Assembly (NCBI GenBank): GCA_944470555.2
Contig: OX104134.1
Location: 56,907,890 to 56,971,889, forward strand
Origin: Heterobilharzia americana
Taxonomy: Eukaryota; Platyhelminthes; Trematoda; Strigeidida; Schistosomatidae
Direction: 5' to 3'
DNA: 64,000 nucleotides
Shown here: positions 23,094-34,800 of the stretch, one piece after another
How positions within the stretch are numbered: the first letter of the stretch is position 1
How the letters are laid out: each line of letters starts with the position of its first letter
The notes under the pieces: model-generated
Database searches by the model: none
What the model was told of the DNA's origin: nothing
What the model saw: the letters and a program-made list of their open reading frames with translations, nothing else
Made by a program: the position numbers and the translations under genes

Positions 23094-24457
23094 TTCTTAT
23101 TTACACCATAAATTTGTCAAAACATAGCCTTTATGTTTTCCGACTTCATCATACTTATACTTCTGATTCTTATTATTTTATCATCAATAGTGCTCCTATA
23201 AATATTGTTTTCTCTTCGCCGTCATTGAGAAAAATCATTGAAGGATTGCAGCTCTCTCTCACTGTTATATCAAATTACACTGAGAAGATACATTAGCACG
23301 TCTTTGACTGTGTTGACATTTTGCTTGTTGCAACAGATAAACAGCAATGGAGCTTATTTGTGCCTGACTGCGAGATGAGAACAGCAAGCGAGTAACACGG
23401 AGGGAGATAATTAATCATTTGTTTCAAGATGGAAGCAATTATCCTGCTCGTGAGTCCTGGTGTTAATAACATTCTCTGTCGTGCACGGAGGGCGAAGAAA
23501 AGGCATTCCACCAAAACCTCAAGCGTACCGCTATCCACAAATCTAAAAAAAATAATCCGACATAATTGATGGATCAATAATAATTCTACTTAAACACACT
23601 AATATATTCTCATAATTCCCATGTAAATCCGATGAGATACTACAAATAGAGAGGGAGACAAATAACATAAATAAAGCAAACATGCGTCAAATCCAACAAA
23701 CGGGTGTCTCCTCATGCTCTAATTCACTCATCGATTATTGCTCACATGCAAACAAGCATCATCCAGCCTCATAATTACTTGCATCTCTTGCCATTGGACT
23801 CAACCAGCTGACCGGAGACAATGGTGACAGAAACCCACTTGTTCAGACATCCTGTCTTGGGAACTGAATATTTAGACACCGGCGTTTTACTTGTGCTGGT
23901 GAGGATATACTCTGATTCGTAGGTTTTGCGATGATGTTTCACGTTGGTTTTCGTCTCTTTTTTTCTCCGTTGGTTGTTATTGGTGTTTGTTTGTATCTTT
24001 ATCTTGGTGATTTAGCGAAGGATTTATGATGCGAACGTGTCTGTGAAGTTTTTTTGCATATTTCTATGTGAATCACTATATTCATATGAAAATACATATT
24101 ACGAATCTTGAGATGTGTCATTGTTTTGATGAAGATAATTAGTACATTCTTGAAAACTAAATAATATCAGGTTTAAAATTTATCTACATATATATTTGAG
24201 AAGCTTTTGACAGATTTCTTAACCTACTTTTAGATGCTGAACTATATGTTCAGTGCTCATTAGTTCCAGAAGAAATTTTAGTCTGTTGAATGAGTTTTAC
24301 GATCGACTGTATTGACGTTCAGGGGAGATCTATACCGACAGATAGATTGTATAGCGATGTGATCTCCAGTATCCTCAATAGCATCTAAGTTGTTCATGCA
24401 GCCGCTAGAGACAGTTGCGAGAGGGAAATATTTTATACTTATGAGAATTTGGTCAAG
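23094..24457. other. Region without recognised gene
   Basis: The frame in the complement of 23293-23577 (94 codons) shows no recognisable family, and I treat it as non-coding. The rest is AT-rich. Confidence 0.35.
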
Positions 24458-24525
24458 GCCCGACCGATAGCTGCTACCTTGACGTGGTGGTCGGGCTTGC
24501 ATATCACAATGACCCAACGAGCTAT
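24458..24525 (+). ncRNA. Candidate HDV-like self-cleaving ribozyme at the RTE 5' end
   Basis: Stems occur in the order expected for the nested double pseudoknot. P1 is GCCCGACC 24458-24465 with GGTCGGGC 24489-24496 (perfect 8 bp). P2 is ATAGCT 24467-24472 with AGCTAT 24520-24525. P3 is ACC 24476-24478 with GGT 24486-24488 and a 7-nt loop. A short P4 is TCA 24504-24506 with TGA 24510-24512. A C-rich joining strand (CCCAACG, 24513-24519) precedes the P2 3' strand, where the catalytic C would lie. The first stem base falls at the element's 5' boundary, as in other RTE families known to carry such ribozymes. P1.1 is not evident, and activity is inferred. Confidence 0.5.
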
Positions 24526-24757
24526 GCTGGTGGAACGCTTGTTCCCTCGAGGTCCTACCATACCAGAAAGGTCTGTTGGGTAGTGGTTAGACGAAAAGCA
24601 GTTACCGTTGTAGTGTAAATTGCTACACTATGATGGGGGTCTGAGGGCGAAGTCGTACTGCTGCTAGCTGGATGGGGTGTGACAGCAGTAAGGTGTTTCC
24701 CTTGGATGACCAGCAGTGCCATGCTGATGCTGCCTTCTCAGTGGAAGGGGGGGTTAG

Positions 24758-26479
24758 AAAAGGTCGGCCCCAAAAATAACACACTCCACCACACCCCACG
24801 GTCTGCCGGGCCGGCGGTGTTGGTTCACTTGTCGTTTCCTTTCGACCATCCGGCCCCAAAAAAACAAAATTCAAAATAATCATACTCAAAAGGCTGGGTG
24901 TGACAGGCCTCAAGCAGATGTCCGATGGGCTCTGCGGTCACACAAATCTCTTTCAGGTACCTTAAGAAGAAATAGCCTTCCACGGTGTGGGCAGCCGGGA
25001 AGTGTCAACCGCCCTCACAACTCTGTCAGCACCCAAGTTTCTTCTGACTGCTATCCTCCTCCATCATTACCTTCTAATCTTCCTTCACGTCTCTTAATTA
25101 ATGATGCTGCATCATCTTCAATTTCTCCTACCTCTGCAGCCTTCGACAACGATCTGAGTCCACAGAACAGCATCCCTGGTCTCCTTAAACCACGCTCCAA
25201 ATTACATATTGGAGCCTTCAATGTCCGCACCCTCCGTCAAATTGGCCAACAGGCTTCGTTGGCAAAGACTCTAGCAACTCGGGCCATGGATGTGTGCTGT
25301 GTTTGTGAGACACGCATACAGGACCCAAGTGTGGTTATTCACCTGACCTCTCCTGACCAATCTGGTGAATCTGCAAAATTCACCCTTCGAGTTTCTGGAG
25401 ATTCGATAGCTAGCTCTCGTGGTCTTGCAGGTGTAGGTATAGCATTAAGCACCAGGGCAGAAAACTCACTACTAGACTGGATCCCAGTTGATAGTCGCCT
25501 CTGCGCTATGAGGCTGAACGGCACAGTGAGAACTAAAAGGAATAGTGAGACTCGCCGTTGTCTCTTTGTAATCTCTGCTTACGCACCCACTGACTGTAGT
25601 TCGGATGAAGTGAAGGACGAGTTCTACCATAAACTGTCTAACCTCCTCTCGAAAGCCAAACGTTCGGACGTAGTGGTTGTTGCAGGTGACCTCAACGCAC
25701 AGGTGGGTAGACTGAGTGAGGCAGAAAGGCACTTAGGTGGCACTTTCGGAATCCCAGCTGAACGTACAGATAACGGTGATCGCCTATTACAACTATGCTC
25801 AGATAACCGCCTATTTTTAGCCAGCACAAATTTCAGACATAAAGAAAGGCACTGTCTGACCTGGCGTCCACCGAGCTCGACTCAGCGATGGACACAGATA
25901 GACCACATTGCTATTAGTCATCGCTGGAGAGGATCGGTGGAAGACTGCCGCTCCTTCTGGAGTACGTGTTTGGACAGCGATCATGCGTTGGTCCGAGCAC
26001 GTATATGCCTGCGTCTCAATGGACGTAGAAAAAATTTGGCAACAAAACCACTACGAGTTCTGCTGGACAACGAAAACACCAAAGCCGTGTTCAGTGAGAA
26101 GTTGGCTAGGCAGTTATCGGAACAAAATACTGTCACTCATCCAGAAGAAGCTTGGTGCCATCTTCAGTCTACTGTAAAAGCAGCACTGGAGACTGTAGCC
26201 GACTCCAAAATAATGGCTAAAAAGAGCCAGTGGATATCAGCAGCTTCTTCCAAACTAATGGATGCACGTGAATGCATCCCTGCAGGCTCTGAGTACAATG
26301 AAGAGCGAGCGCAACTTAAAAATAGACTGACGAAAAGTCTGCGCAACGATCGCGAACAGTGGTGGGCAGCGAAGGCTAAAGAGATGGAAAAGGCAGCGGC
26401 GATTGGTAACAGTAGACAGTTATTTAGACTTATTAAGGAGACTGGGGGAAAAGGTCAACAACAGTTAGTGAGGCTATAG
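24758..26479 (+). CDS. RTE endonuclease ORF (EEP/APE-like fold), frameshifted before RT
   Basis: The frame is open from after a TAG at about 24755 to TAG 26479. The first in-frame ATG is only at 25286, inside the domain, so initiation is probably non-AUG or the start has been lost. Endonuclease landmarks: GAFNVRTL (about 25213), CCVCETRIQD with the catalytic Glu (25298-25327), SAYAPT (25576), GDLNAQVG (25687), a conserved W near 25865 in TWRPP, and TQIDHIAIS then DSDHALVRA with the final Asp-His pair (about 25978-25988). It nicks the target site during integration. A deletion of one A in the run at 26449-26452 shifts the frame just after the endonuclease-RT linker; the other frame continues to 26661. 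Confidence 0.85.
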   Translation, partial: KRSAPKITHSTTPHGLPGRRCWFTCRFLSTIRPQKNKIQNNHTQKAGCDRPQADVRWALRSHKSLSGTLRRNSLPRCGQPGSVNRPHNSVSTQVSSDCYPPPSLPSNLPSRLLINDAASSSISPTSAAFDNDLSPQNSIPGLLKPRSKLHIGAFNVRTLRQIGQQASLAKTLATRAMDVCCVCETRIQDPSVVIHLTSPDQSGESAKFTLRVSGDSIASSRGLAGVGIALSTRAENSLLDWIPVDSRLCAMRLNGTVRTKRNSETRRCLFVISAYAPTDCSSDEVKDEFYHKLSNLLSKAKRSDVVVVAGDLNAQVGRLSEAERHLGGTFGIPAERTDNGDRLLQLCSDNRLFLASTNFRHKERHCLTWRPPSSTQRWTQIDHIAISHRWRGSVEDCRSFWSTCLDSDHALVRARICLRLNGRRKNLATKPLRVLLDNENTKAVFSEKLARQLSEQNTVTHPEEAWCHLQSTVKAALETVADSKIMAKKSQWISAASSKLMDARECIPAGSEYNEERAQLKNRLTKSLRNDREQWWAAKAKEMEKAAAIGNSRQLFRLIKETGGKGQQQLVRL

Positions 26480-26676
26480 CGGAGAAGGACGGATCTGCGA
26501 TTCACTCGCAGGGGAGACGACTGGAACGATGGGCAGAACACTTCGAGGAACAGTTTAACTGGCCTCCAGCCACGATTGCGCTGCCCGCTATCCAGTCGGA
26601 TCCTGAATGGGACATAGAGACAGATAGATATTCTCATGGAGGTTTCCCTCTCGTCACCTAATTACACAGACGTTGA

Positions 26677-27546
26677 CCGATCACAGGTGAATTTTCTTTA
26701 GATCTAGAATATGCAGATGACATAGTCCTGTTAGGTGAAGACGCTGACAAGATGCAGAGTCTTCTGAACACTTTGAGTGGGAATTTGAGAATGTTTGGGA
26801 TGCGATTTTCACCACCCAAATGCAAATTTTTGCTCCAGGACTGGTCTTCAGCGGTACCGCGGCTAACAATAGACAGTGAAGTGGTTGAGTGTGTTGACCA
26901 CTTCACTTACCTGGGACGTAGGATCAACCCCGGTGGGTTAGTTGCCGATGAGATTTCTGCACGGATACAAAAGGCTCGATTGGTTTTTGCCAATTTGCGC
27001 CACCTATGGCGCCGCCGTGATATTCGTTTGTCTATTAAGGGCCGCGTGTACTGCACAACAGTCCGTTCTGTTCTACTGTATGGCTGTGAAACATGGCCAT
27101 TGAAAGTGGAGGATACAAAAAGGCTTCAGGTGTTTGACCACCGTTGCCTTCGTAGTATAGGACGTATTCCGTGGTGTCACCATGTGAGTAATGCAGAAGT
27201 CAGGTGTAGAGTTTTAGGGAGAAGAGGTAAGTCAGTCGACGAGGTTGTGAACCTTCATCGACTGAGATGGTTGGGACACGTACTACGTATGCCTAGTCAC
27301 CGATTGCCTCGTCACACAATGTTGGCTGAGGTGGGTCCAGGCTGGAAAAAGGCCCGAGGTGGCCAGACTAAAACATGGCACCAATGTGTGAAGTCTCTGA
27401 CTGTTGGTTTAAGCCATGTAGGACGATGCAGACTAGGTGGTTGGGGTTCGTGGGACAAGAGGAACCAGTGGTTGGAGACCCTAGGTGATATGGCTCAGAA
27501 CCGAAGTCAGTGGCGCAGATGTATACACACATTATCCTCATCTTAA
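26677..27546 (+). pseudogene. RTE reverse transcriptase C-terminal part (YADD box onwards)
   Basis: The frame opens after a TGA at 26674 with LDLEYADDIVLLGEDADK, the catalytic Tyr-Ala-Asp-Asp box. It continues through HFTYLGRRINPGG, RIQKARLVFANLRHLW, VLLYGCETWPLKVEDTKRLQ and VFDHRCLRSIGRI, ending with IHTLSSS and TAA. These are the thumb and C-terminal domains typical of RTE-clade proteins. Motifs upstream of YADD are deleted (junction about 26661-26677), so the polymerase cannot function. This region is the reference for recognising the other C-terminal fragments in the window. Confidence 0.85.
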
Positions 27547-27749
27547 CAACGCTATACCGAATCTCACCATTTTGTCACTCCTCTTTCCTTTCTTCTCGTA
27601 CTTTATATTTCTTTTGACTGCATTCACTTATCTTCATCCTTCACCTCACTACCTTTTTACTTGATGTGCTGATATGAGGTGTGGCAACTCGGACCGTTAC
27701 GCAGTAATGCCTGGTCCTATGTTGATAATGATGATTATTGTTCAAGGCG

Positions 27750-28645
27750 TCTGGACGACACATTTTTCAGCATTAAATCAGTCTGGGTAAACTCTTCCTA
27801 CACATAAATAAGGTGTGCGGAAGTACTGGTTTCACCAAGGAAGTTAAATCCAACTTATCAAAGGTAGCCTTTATGGTGGGAAGATAGCATTAACGATAAA
27901 GAGATTTTTAGAAAAGCAATACATTCTGACATACCTAGATTATCAGTCTGCACATTCTTCGACCACCGAAGTAAAAGTCGCAAGGAATCTTTTCAATATG
28001 GCTAATAGTCTTGTTACAACGAGAGATAAAAATTTAGTCAGTTTCCTGAATCCTGGAAGAAAATAGTTATCCCACAGATTTCGTAAAATGAATCTAGAAA
28101 CAAATTGGATGTGCCCAAACTCTCGCCAAAGAAGTGTATAAACACGGCAATAATGCCATATTGTAAGGAGACTGGGGAGGAAATAAGGAGGATTCTCAAC
28201 AAACCTGACATAAGAGTCCATTTCCGTGAAACAAATACCCTGTGCTCTAGCTCAATGAAAGTTAAAGATGTATTACCTATCGAAAATCGACAGAAACTGC
28301 GCTTATAGAATTGAATGTGCAGATTGTACTCCAGTGGGGGAGACAGCCAGGTAGGTAAATGTAAGAGTGAAGGAGTATAGACTATGTATAAAGCGGATTT
28401 CGAAAACTTTATGAGAAGTTAGATAGAAAAAAAATCGGCAATCGCGCTACACTGCATAGAAGTCAAAATTGATTTGGATGGGACCAAGGTTGTACAAAAC
28501 GTTTTCGGATCACAGCAAGAAAGATTGACAGACAGTCTGGATAGAAGGGATAGAGTACAGCTGATGCCGCTTAGCAAATACTAAATAGTAAGCCAGTCCT
28601 AAATTGATCTCTGCATCGACAACAACGTACAACCTAGATTATACG
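27750..28645 (+). mobile_element. Penelope-like element remnant with GIY-YIG region (PLE-3)
   Basis: Positions 28105-28308 read as the C-terminal linker of a PLE (EEIRRILNKPDIRVHF, then MKVKDVLPIENRQ). A frameshifted continuation follows that resembles CAYRIECADCTPV-GETAR and VNVRVKEY, the start of the GIY-YIG endonuclease. Sequence resembling DHSK and IEGIEY lies at about 28510-28555, where the catalytic Glu region would be. There are multiple stops and frameshifts, so it is dead. Confidence 0.6.
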
Positions 28646-28654
28646 AAAATATAG

Positions 28655-30180
28655 ATAACATGTTTACTCATAAGCAGTATTTGATTGTTATTGTTTTTTA
28701 AAGGTCCAATTTGAAACGGTGACCTTTTCATGTTTTTTGCCGAATTAGTCTGCTAGATAGGTGACAATTTATTCTTTCCTTTCTGTTTAAAACACTTGTT
28801 GGTGTTAAAATATGTAGGACTTCCGATGTCAATCTTACTTTATTTGAATGGAAACATTTTCCAAATATCTAAACACTGTCAAAGTTAATCTTGTGTCCAC
28901 CTTCAATGATATGCATTGCTATTGCCGAACTCTTTTATAACTTTTCAATTCAATTTTACTTTTTGGTCAGTATTTGCTACATAACTTATTTTCGTTCACT
29001 CTAGTTTTTAGCTGTCTACAATTTCCACCAGTCTAATTGGCCTCACAATCCGTACATTTTATCTCATACACACAGTTGTTTTGTATCATCTTTAGAATAA
29101 CATTTTTCACTTTGAATAAGGCTTTTTCAAGAAATTGGAGGGTTTGAAATAGACTCTAATACCTAGTAAATTCCCTTTCCATTTATTGAGGTGCCCTTTC
29201 TATATGGAACTGTCATTGCTGGTGTCCATGACTTCTTTTCAGTCTTACTTATCTTGTCTAATTGCTTCACAGTATTCTTCTTGAAAATATTCTTTAGAAA
29301 AGGCTTTGGATAGTAATTTTTCATTAACACTTGCTTTATTTTTTAAATTTCGTTTTCTATATCCTCCGGATCCATCGCATTATTTTTAACCCCACTAAGT
29401 GGATTCAAGGCTACTGCGGCCTTCATAATCATTGGATAGTCACATTGAAAATTTAAATATTTATGGAAATGAGGTTTTCTATAATATATAACCTAGGATT
29501 TCCTTTCTGACGTTGTCTGGATAACAGTCGATGAAATTCAGAGTTCCTGCACTAAATTCGGTTCTACTCGTGATTTTATGTAACTTGATGTCGAGTCTAA
29601 GTGCTGATGTTGATGACAGGTATCATCGACGCATCTATGCCAAAGTTTAGGTTGACAATGAAAACTATTTAGTGCTCTTTGTGCTAATGCCTTCATATGT
29701 AAACTGGCTACGATTGAAGACACTGGGGAGCCCATCGCAATGACATTTATTTGACAGTATAGCTTACCTCTCAATATGAAATATGGTGATTGTAAACATT
29801 ATCTTAATGATTTCACGATGCCTTCTGTTGATAATGGATATCCTCTTATTAATACTTGATCGTTATCAAGTATATTTTTTACAATGTTAAGTGCATCATG
29901 TATGGGAATACTGGTAAAAAGAGAAGTTACGCCAAAACTTGCCATCGTTTCATCTCCTATCGTGTTTGTTTTTCAATTCTCTCTAGTTTATAACTTTTGA
30001 AGTAATACCATATTGAAATGGTTTTTAATTTTGATAAGCGAACACAATGTCTTCTGTGAACTTTTGTCTCATTTAAAATCAAGGAGAATAAGAATAGCGG
30101 CATTCATACACACGTTGACCACACAACAGCCATGCAATTTCACACTGAACAATTACTAATTATATTTTAGAAAGACAATG
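28655..30180 (-). mobile_element. Penelope-like element remnant with RT core (PLE-4)
   Basis: On the minus strand, about 29960-29880 reads as a broken motif A followed by VLIRGYPLSTEG. Positions 29774-29538 read GKLYCQINVIAMGSPVSS (motif B with the typical P-x-G-S-P) and WHRCVDDT (motif C, VDD retained). The GIY-YIG tail lies towards 28900, where SSAIAMHIIEGGHKINF is seen. Numerous stops. It is tail-to-tail with PLE-3. Confidence 0.65.
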
Positions 30181-31732
30181 CTACACGCACCCACGACCTG
30201 GCTGTGGATCAAACTCGAGTTCCTGGAAAGAGTAACTTCGCTGAATAAGTTGTATGCAAAGACTACCTTTCCTTTTTACTAAATAAGACATATCCACTTA
30301 CCCAGCTTGGTGGGATTGATTCCTGAGTGCGTTTTAAATGGAAAAAGACTGTCGAAGCTAAAATTTACCAGAACCTTAAATCTAATAATAGTTTTTTTTG
30401 ATTTGATAGAGAATGTCTGAGAAGTGGCTATAACCTCATGATCACCCCCCCCTCAGCTTGCGCTGAAATTAACACCTAAGCCATACTTGCTAACGTACAG
30501 GATTGACGACAAGACGAAGATCTGATTTTCTACTTAATTAAATGCGCTAAATGCAGACGATAATTGAGTGCTGAAGATGATAACATTAATTTCATCAACA
30601 CTTTTGATACCACTCTCCCTTGAGAATATTCTCAAAGGTTTTTCATCCCGACCGATAATTTTGGAACTTTTGCCAACCTCTCCGTACAATGTTCCAAGCA
30701 AAATTATTTTCTTGACCCGGGTTCCCACTTAATTGTCCAATTATCCATAAATATATGGGACTTCGTTAAATTATGAAACACAGAAACGATCAATCAGTAC
30801 GGATTCATGAAAGCACTCTATCAAATGATGAATATGAAAACGACTTAAGGACCAAGCTTAATGTTCGAAGAATTCCCAAAACAAGTATTAAGTTCACTTA
30901 TTTCTAGTTATATTGGAAGATAAGTATTTGAGTCATTCCATGCGAAATAAATACATATAACCGGTGATTAATTTGAGAAATTAGGACACACGCTGTGACA
31001 CTTGATAATTCTCGGTTCTTGCTAAAACGCTATGGATGACTTTTAGTGCGTGATATTTAGTCACACTAATCAATAACTTTCAAGCTGATTCTATACCATC
31101 TAAACAGTGGTATGGATAAAAGATATTTGATAACTGGCGAAATTCCGGAAGATGTGCAATAACTCAATAGTTGAAACATTTGTCAAAAAAAAACTACCCC
31201 ATTTGGGTTACTTATCACATTTGACTTTAGGGCAATTGTCACCGGTAAAATTACGGAAAGACTAACAATTTGTTAAGTGAGGATTCCTATCCTAGTGGCT
31301 CAACAACGACCGACCAATGGTAGTTTGAACTTAAGATGAATAAGCACTACTTCCAAGTATTGTCAAGTTACAACTATATTTTATAAGTATGCTGAATATA
31401 AGTACACTGAAACATTACAGTTTTCGGTAACATTACACAACAAACGATAATTTGAAAATTGTGATTTAATTAATGATACTAATGAAAATGATTGTATGCA
31501 ATTTATTTATCAGACAGTAAACACAAGTTACAATCACCAGTCAGTCACCTTTCAAGTTAAAGCTAGAAATTACAGTGGTGTCAATGGTTCACTTGCAACT
31601 ACAGTATACATCAGCTAATACAACTACAAATTAATACAAGCACAAACTACACTATCATAAAAAAATCACAAACGTTGAAGGTTTTAAACTGATGATCTTT
31701 GGAATAATCATAATCCACAAACTTAATTGGTT
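30181..31732. other. NDUFS6 downstream region, nothing else recognised
   Basis: AT-rich; no exon, ORF or repeat that I can name. A C-rich run sits at 30445-30452. Confidence 0.35.
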
Positions 31733-31738
31733 TTTTAT
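31733..31738 (-). terminator. NDUFS6 polyadenylation signal AATAAA
   Basis: The plus strand reads TTTATT here, that is AATAAA on the coding strand, 28 nt after the NDUFS6 stop codon. Confidence 0.6.
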
Positions 31739-31765
31739 TCTTGAAAATTTTCTAATTTGGCCTTT

Positions 31766-31834
31766 TCAGTGACTCTTCTTGTCTAAGTAAAATCGAAGAC
31801 CACAGTATCCACAAGAATGGTTACCCGGTTGATC
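31766..31834 (-). CDS. NDUFS6: NDUFS6 terminal exon
   Basis: 69 nt, 23 codons including TGA; begins in phase 0 after TTTTTTTACAG. It contains CGYCGLRF, the second half of the zinc site. Confidence 0.85.
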   Translation of the reverse strand, partial: DQPGNHSCGYCGLRFYLDKKSH

Positions 31835-34800
31835 CTGTAAAAAAATTATCAAAATCATAACAAGCGTATTTACGATTTATATTGTAACACTGTGATGATA
31901 AAAAGTACGCGATGTGTGATATTTTACAGGCAAATTACCTGTAGTTCTTAGTGGGAAGTTATTTTAATCTAGTAATCGACAACCTATTATTATGTATAGA
32001 AATCAAAATTCCTTCTGCAGTACAAAACTAAGAATACGAATAAGGATCTATAAGAAAATAAAGGAAATAAACTAGAAAGATATTTAAAGTGCATAAAATA
32101 ATCTTATGTCTATCAACCAGTAGGACGTAAAGTATGGATGCATCCGCAACACGTTCCAAGCCTTATCACTTGGTTGGCAATCACCAATTTTATATGCCTT
32201 TTTGGATAAGCTACAGTGACACAAACAGCTGAGATTACTGCTCTAATCAAGGCGTCCTTATTTGATTAACAAGAGATGAGTTTTGTGCATTAGACAGACT
32301 AGGTGTGGTAACTTGTAAGCCTTATGGATGTATGAATGCTCAACTGATTTACTTCTAAAATGCCTAACCGAAATAAAATGGATCTGTTTTTATCCTGCTC
32401 CTATCTTTCTCTTTTCAAATTCATAAAAAGAAACTTGTGCACGAAATATTTTAATGTCCCATACTCTAGAACTTGCTTGATACCTTGTGATCCAATCAAC
32501 AGTCTGTACAGCACAACTCAGTTAAAATAAAGCGGAATTATGCTTTCGATTTTAGAAACCACTTTGTGTTACCTACAGGGGGATTTTACCCATTTTTAAG
32601 AACTAGAGGTTCGCAAATATAGCATACGTAACGCGTCTTTTGCTTGGTACACAATAAAAATAGAGCTATCCAGTCAGATCTGAAGTTGCAAGTCCTGTTT
32701 ACGTTAAACATTTCTCTTCCTATTTAGTTTGTATCAACTACTAACCCATTCAACCTGTTTGTGCACTCAACCCATACCACAAGCCCATTTACACATACTA
32801 TTTTGTTAATTTTCTGTAATTGTCTATAATTTTTATTAGTTACTTTTATTGCTAGGATTGATTTATGCACTAATGTTCACAAGACATTCGATTAATTTGC
32901 TTGTTTGAAGACTGCACATTATTCCTAAGTTGTTTGGCTATCACTAGTCTCTGTTGGTATTTTCTTATAAATTAATCCTTTGGTTTTTATCACAGAAGTG
33001 CCGAAGTTGAAGGTTATCATGATGGTTGCCAAGATTACCTTCGGTGGTCTGAGGTGCATGCTTCAAACCTGCAGCCAACTAGTTAGTGTCGGGGCGGTTC
33101 GATTCTGCCGACCCGGTAATTAGGATGAATATAATTTCGCAGCTGTGGCTCATTAGTTTAGATAGTCGACTTCCAACCAGCAGTTCACGAGTTCGAACAG
33201 TGATACAATTAAAGAAGTTTGGACAGCCAGGCAATATCACTAGCCCTCAGGCAACAGGTGTGGATCAATGCAAGATGCCTTTTGATGCCGACTGCCTGAC
33301 GGTTTGTGGCTGTATTAAGTACCCTGTGGTAACTGTGGGATTGTAATTGACTGGTTAAAATACTTAACTTTCGATGAACATCACTGTAAATCAACACACA
33401 ACCCTGACAATTGTAACAGGAGGTAGGCTGTGAGACAGTGCAGCGGTTCAAGTTGTTGCACATTTCGAGGAGATAGAAAATCATCAAAAGTAAGAAGATA
33501 TCACAACAAACAGAAGGAATTTTTTTCAAATAGAACAAATAAAGATCAACAAGATATTCAAAATGTCTATGACAAAAGGTGAATACACCGCGGATTTTGA
33601 ACAATCCCTCGATTAGAACACAATATAACGGCCAACAAACGGCATTTAGTCAAACGACAGTACAGCAAAACACAACATTCAGTTCAGATATTACAACACA
33701 ACTTTCTAAATTCACTTTCTTTCCTTGTTCAGAAAGTCGCAATAATCACATCACGTCATCCTGTTAATTATCTGCCTTCTCTGATACAGGGCAAGGAAGG
33801 TACATGATACGAGGTTGTGAACCTCTGCCAACAGAAACCGAACATACAAGAGTCAGGCATCAATGATTGCAGCCTATTGGTGACAAAGCTAAAAAATAAT
33901 CCGTCACACTAGTGTAGTTATGTGTACTTTATATAACTCCTGTAATCATCAATCAGCCAAATAATCCTAATTCATGCATTCCTTCTCATATTATGCATAT
34001 TTGTACACTTTGATAAGGTGTTTTTCCGCACACTTGAACATTGCAGGCTGCTGCAGAGAGTGATGTCGGAAAGTGATGTAATGTAGCGCTCAGTTCCACG
34101 TTAATTTCATCTTTCTCTTATTCCTGATATTCCTGCCCATCGTGCAGTCCATATAACATACACTGCTCAGAACACTACTTCTCATCGTCTGCTTCACCTG
34201 ACAGGACTGTCATCTGCGTACTGTGGGTCTGCTCAGAAGTATCTGTGACAAAAACAATCAGTAAAGTTAGAGAAAGACTTCTGTTAGTGCTCATGTAATG
34301 AAATCATAAAAGAATGAACTGGGCAGGCATCCTTGATGGACACCGTTCGACGTCAACACACCTACGACCAGGTCTGAAACATACTGGATTTATCAGGCTT
34401 GCTGTTCTCGAGCTCCACTCAGACGTCTAATGATTGTAGAACCTAGGACATTATATTCATCAGGCTGGTTCCTCTATGGCTATCACAGGAGGACTTCTCA
34501 TTTTCCTTGATGACTGCGACAAGTCAGAGAAGATCATATCTGACTTCCCTACACTACCTAACACTTCAGTTAACCTGACCAGTAATCCTCTACTGCCATC
34601 TCTAAATACCTCTGATACTAGTCTGTCTGCCCCTGCTGCTCTTCCTTGTTTCAGCTGCCTTGACTTCCGTAAATTTTGCGGATCCTGTCTCGTCTTTCCA
34701 TTTAGGATCTGGCTGGATTGTGGCCAACGGAATCGTAGCTGGAGGCAAGTTGAACTGCTTCTTCAAGTGTCCTGTTCGTCGTCCTAGTCATCTCCTAAAG

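Larger units (their letters stand above)
24458..27740 (+). mobile_element. Most complete RTE (SR2-like) retrotransposon copy in the window
   Basis: Order on the plus strand: 5' leader beginning with a candidate self-cleaving ribozyme (24458-24525), open frame with endonuclease (24758-26479), frameshift at 26449-26452, RT N-terminal region up to 26661, a deletion that removes the RT fingers and most of the palm, then YADD and the C-terminal domain (26677-27546), and a 3' UTR ending in a GATAATGATGATTATTG simple-sequence tail. RTE elements use the endonuclease to nick DNA and prime reverse transcription. This copy lacks most of the polymerase, so it is non-autonomous. The leader similarity with 40796-41264 and 19970-19690 defines the 5' boundary. 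Confidence 0.85.

Noticed and set aside
23293..23577. Minus-strand frame of 94 codons
   Set aside because: No recognisable motif, no splice or polyA context, composition typical of chance.
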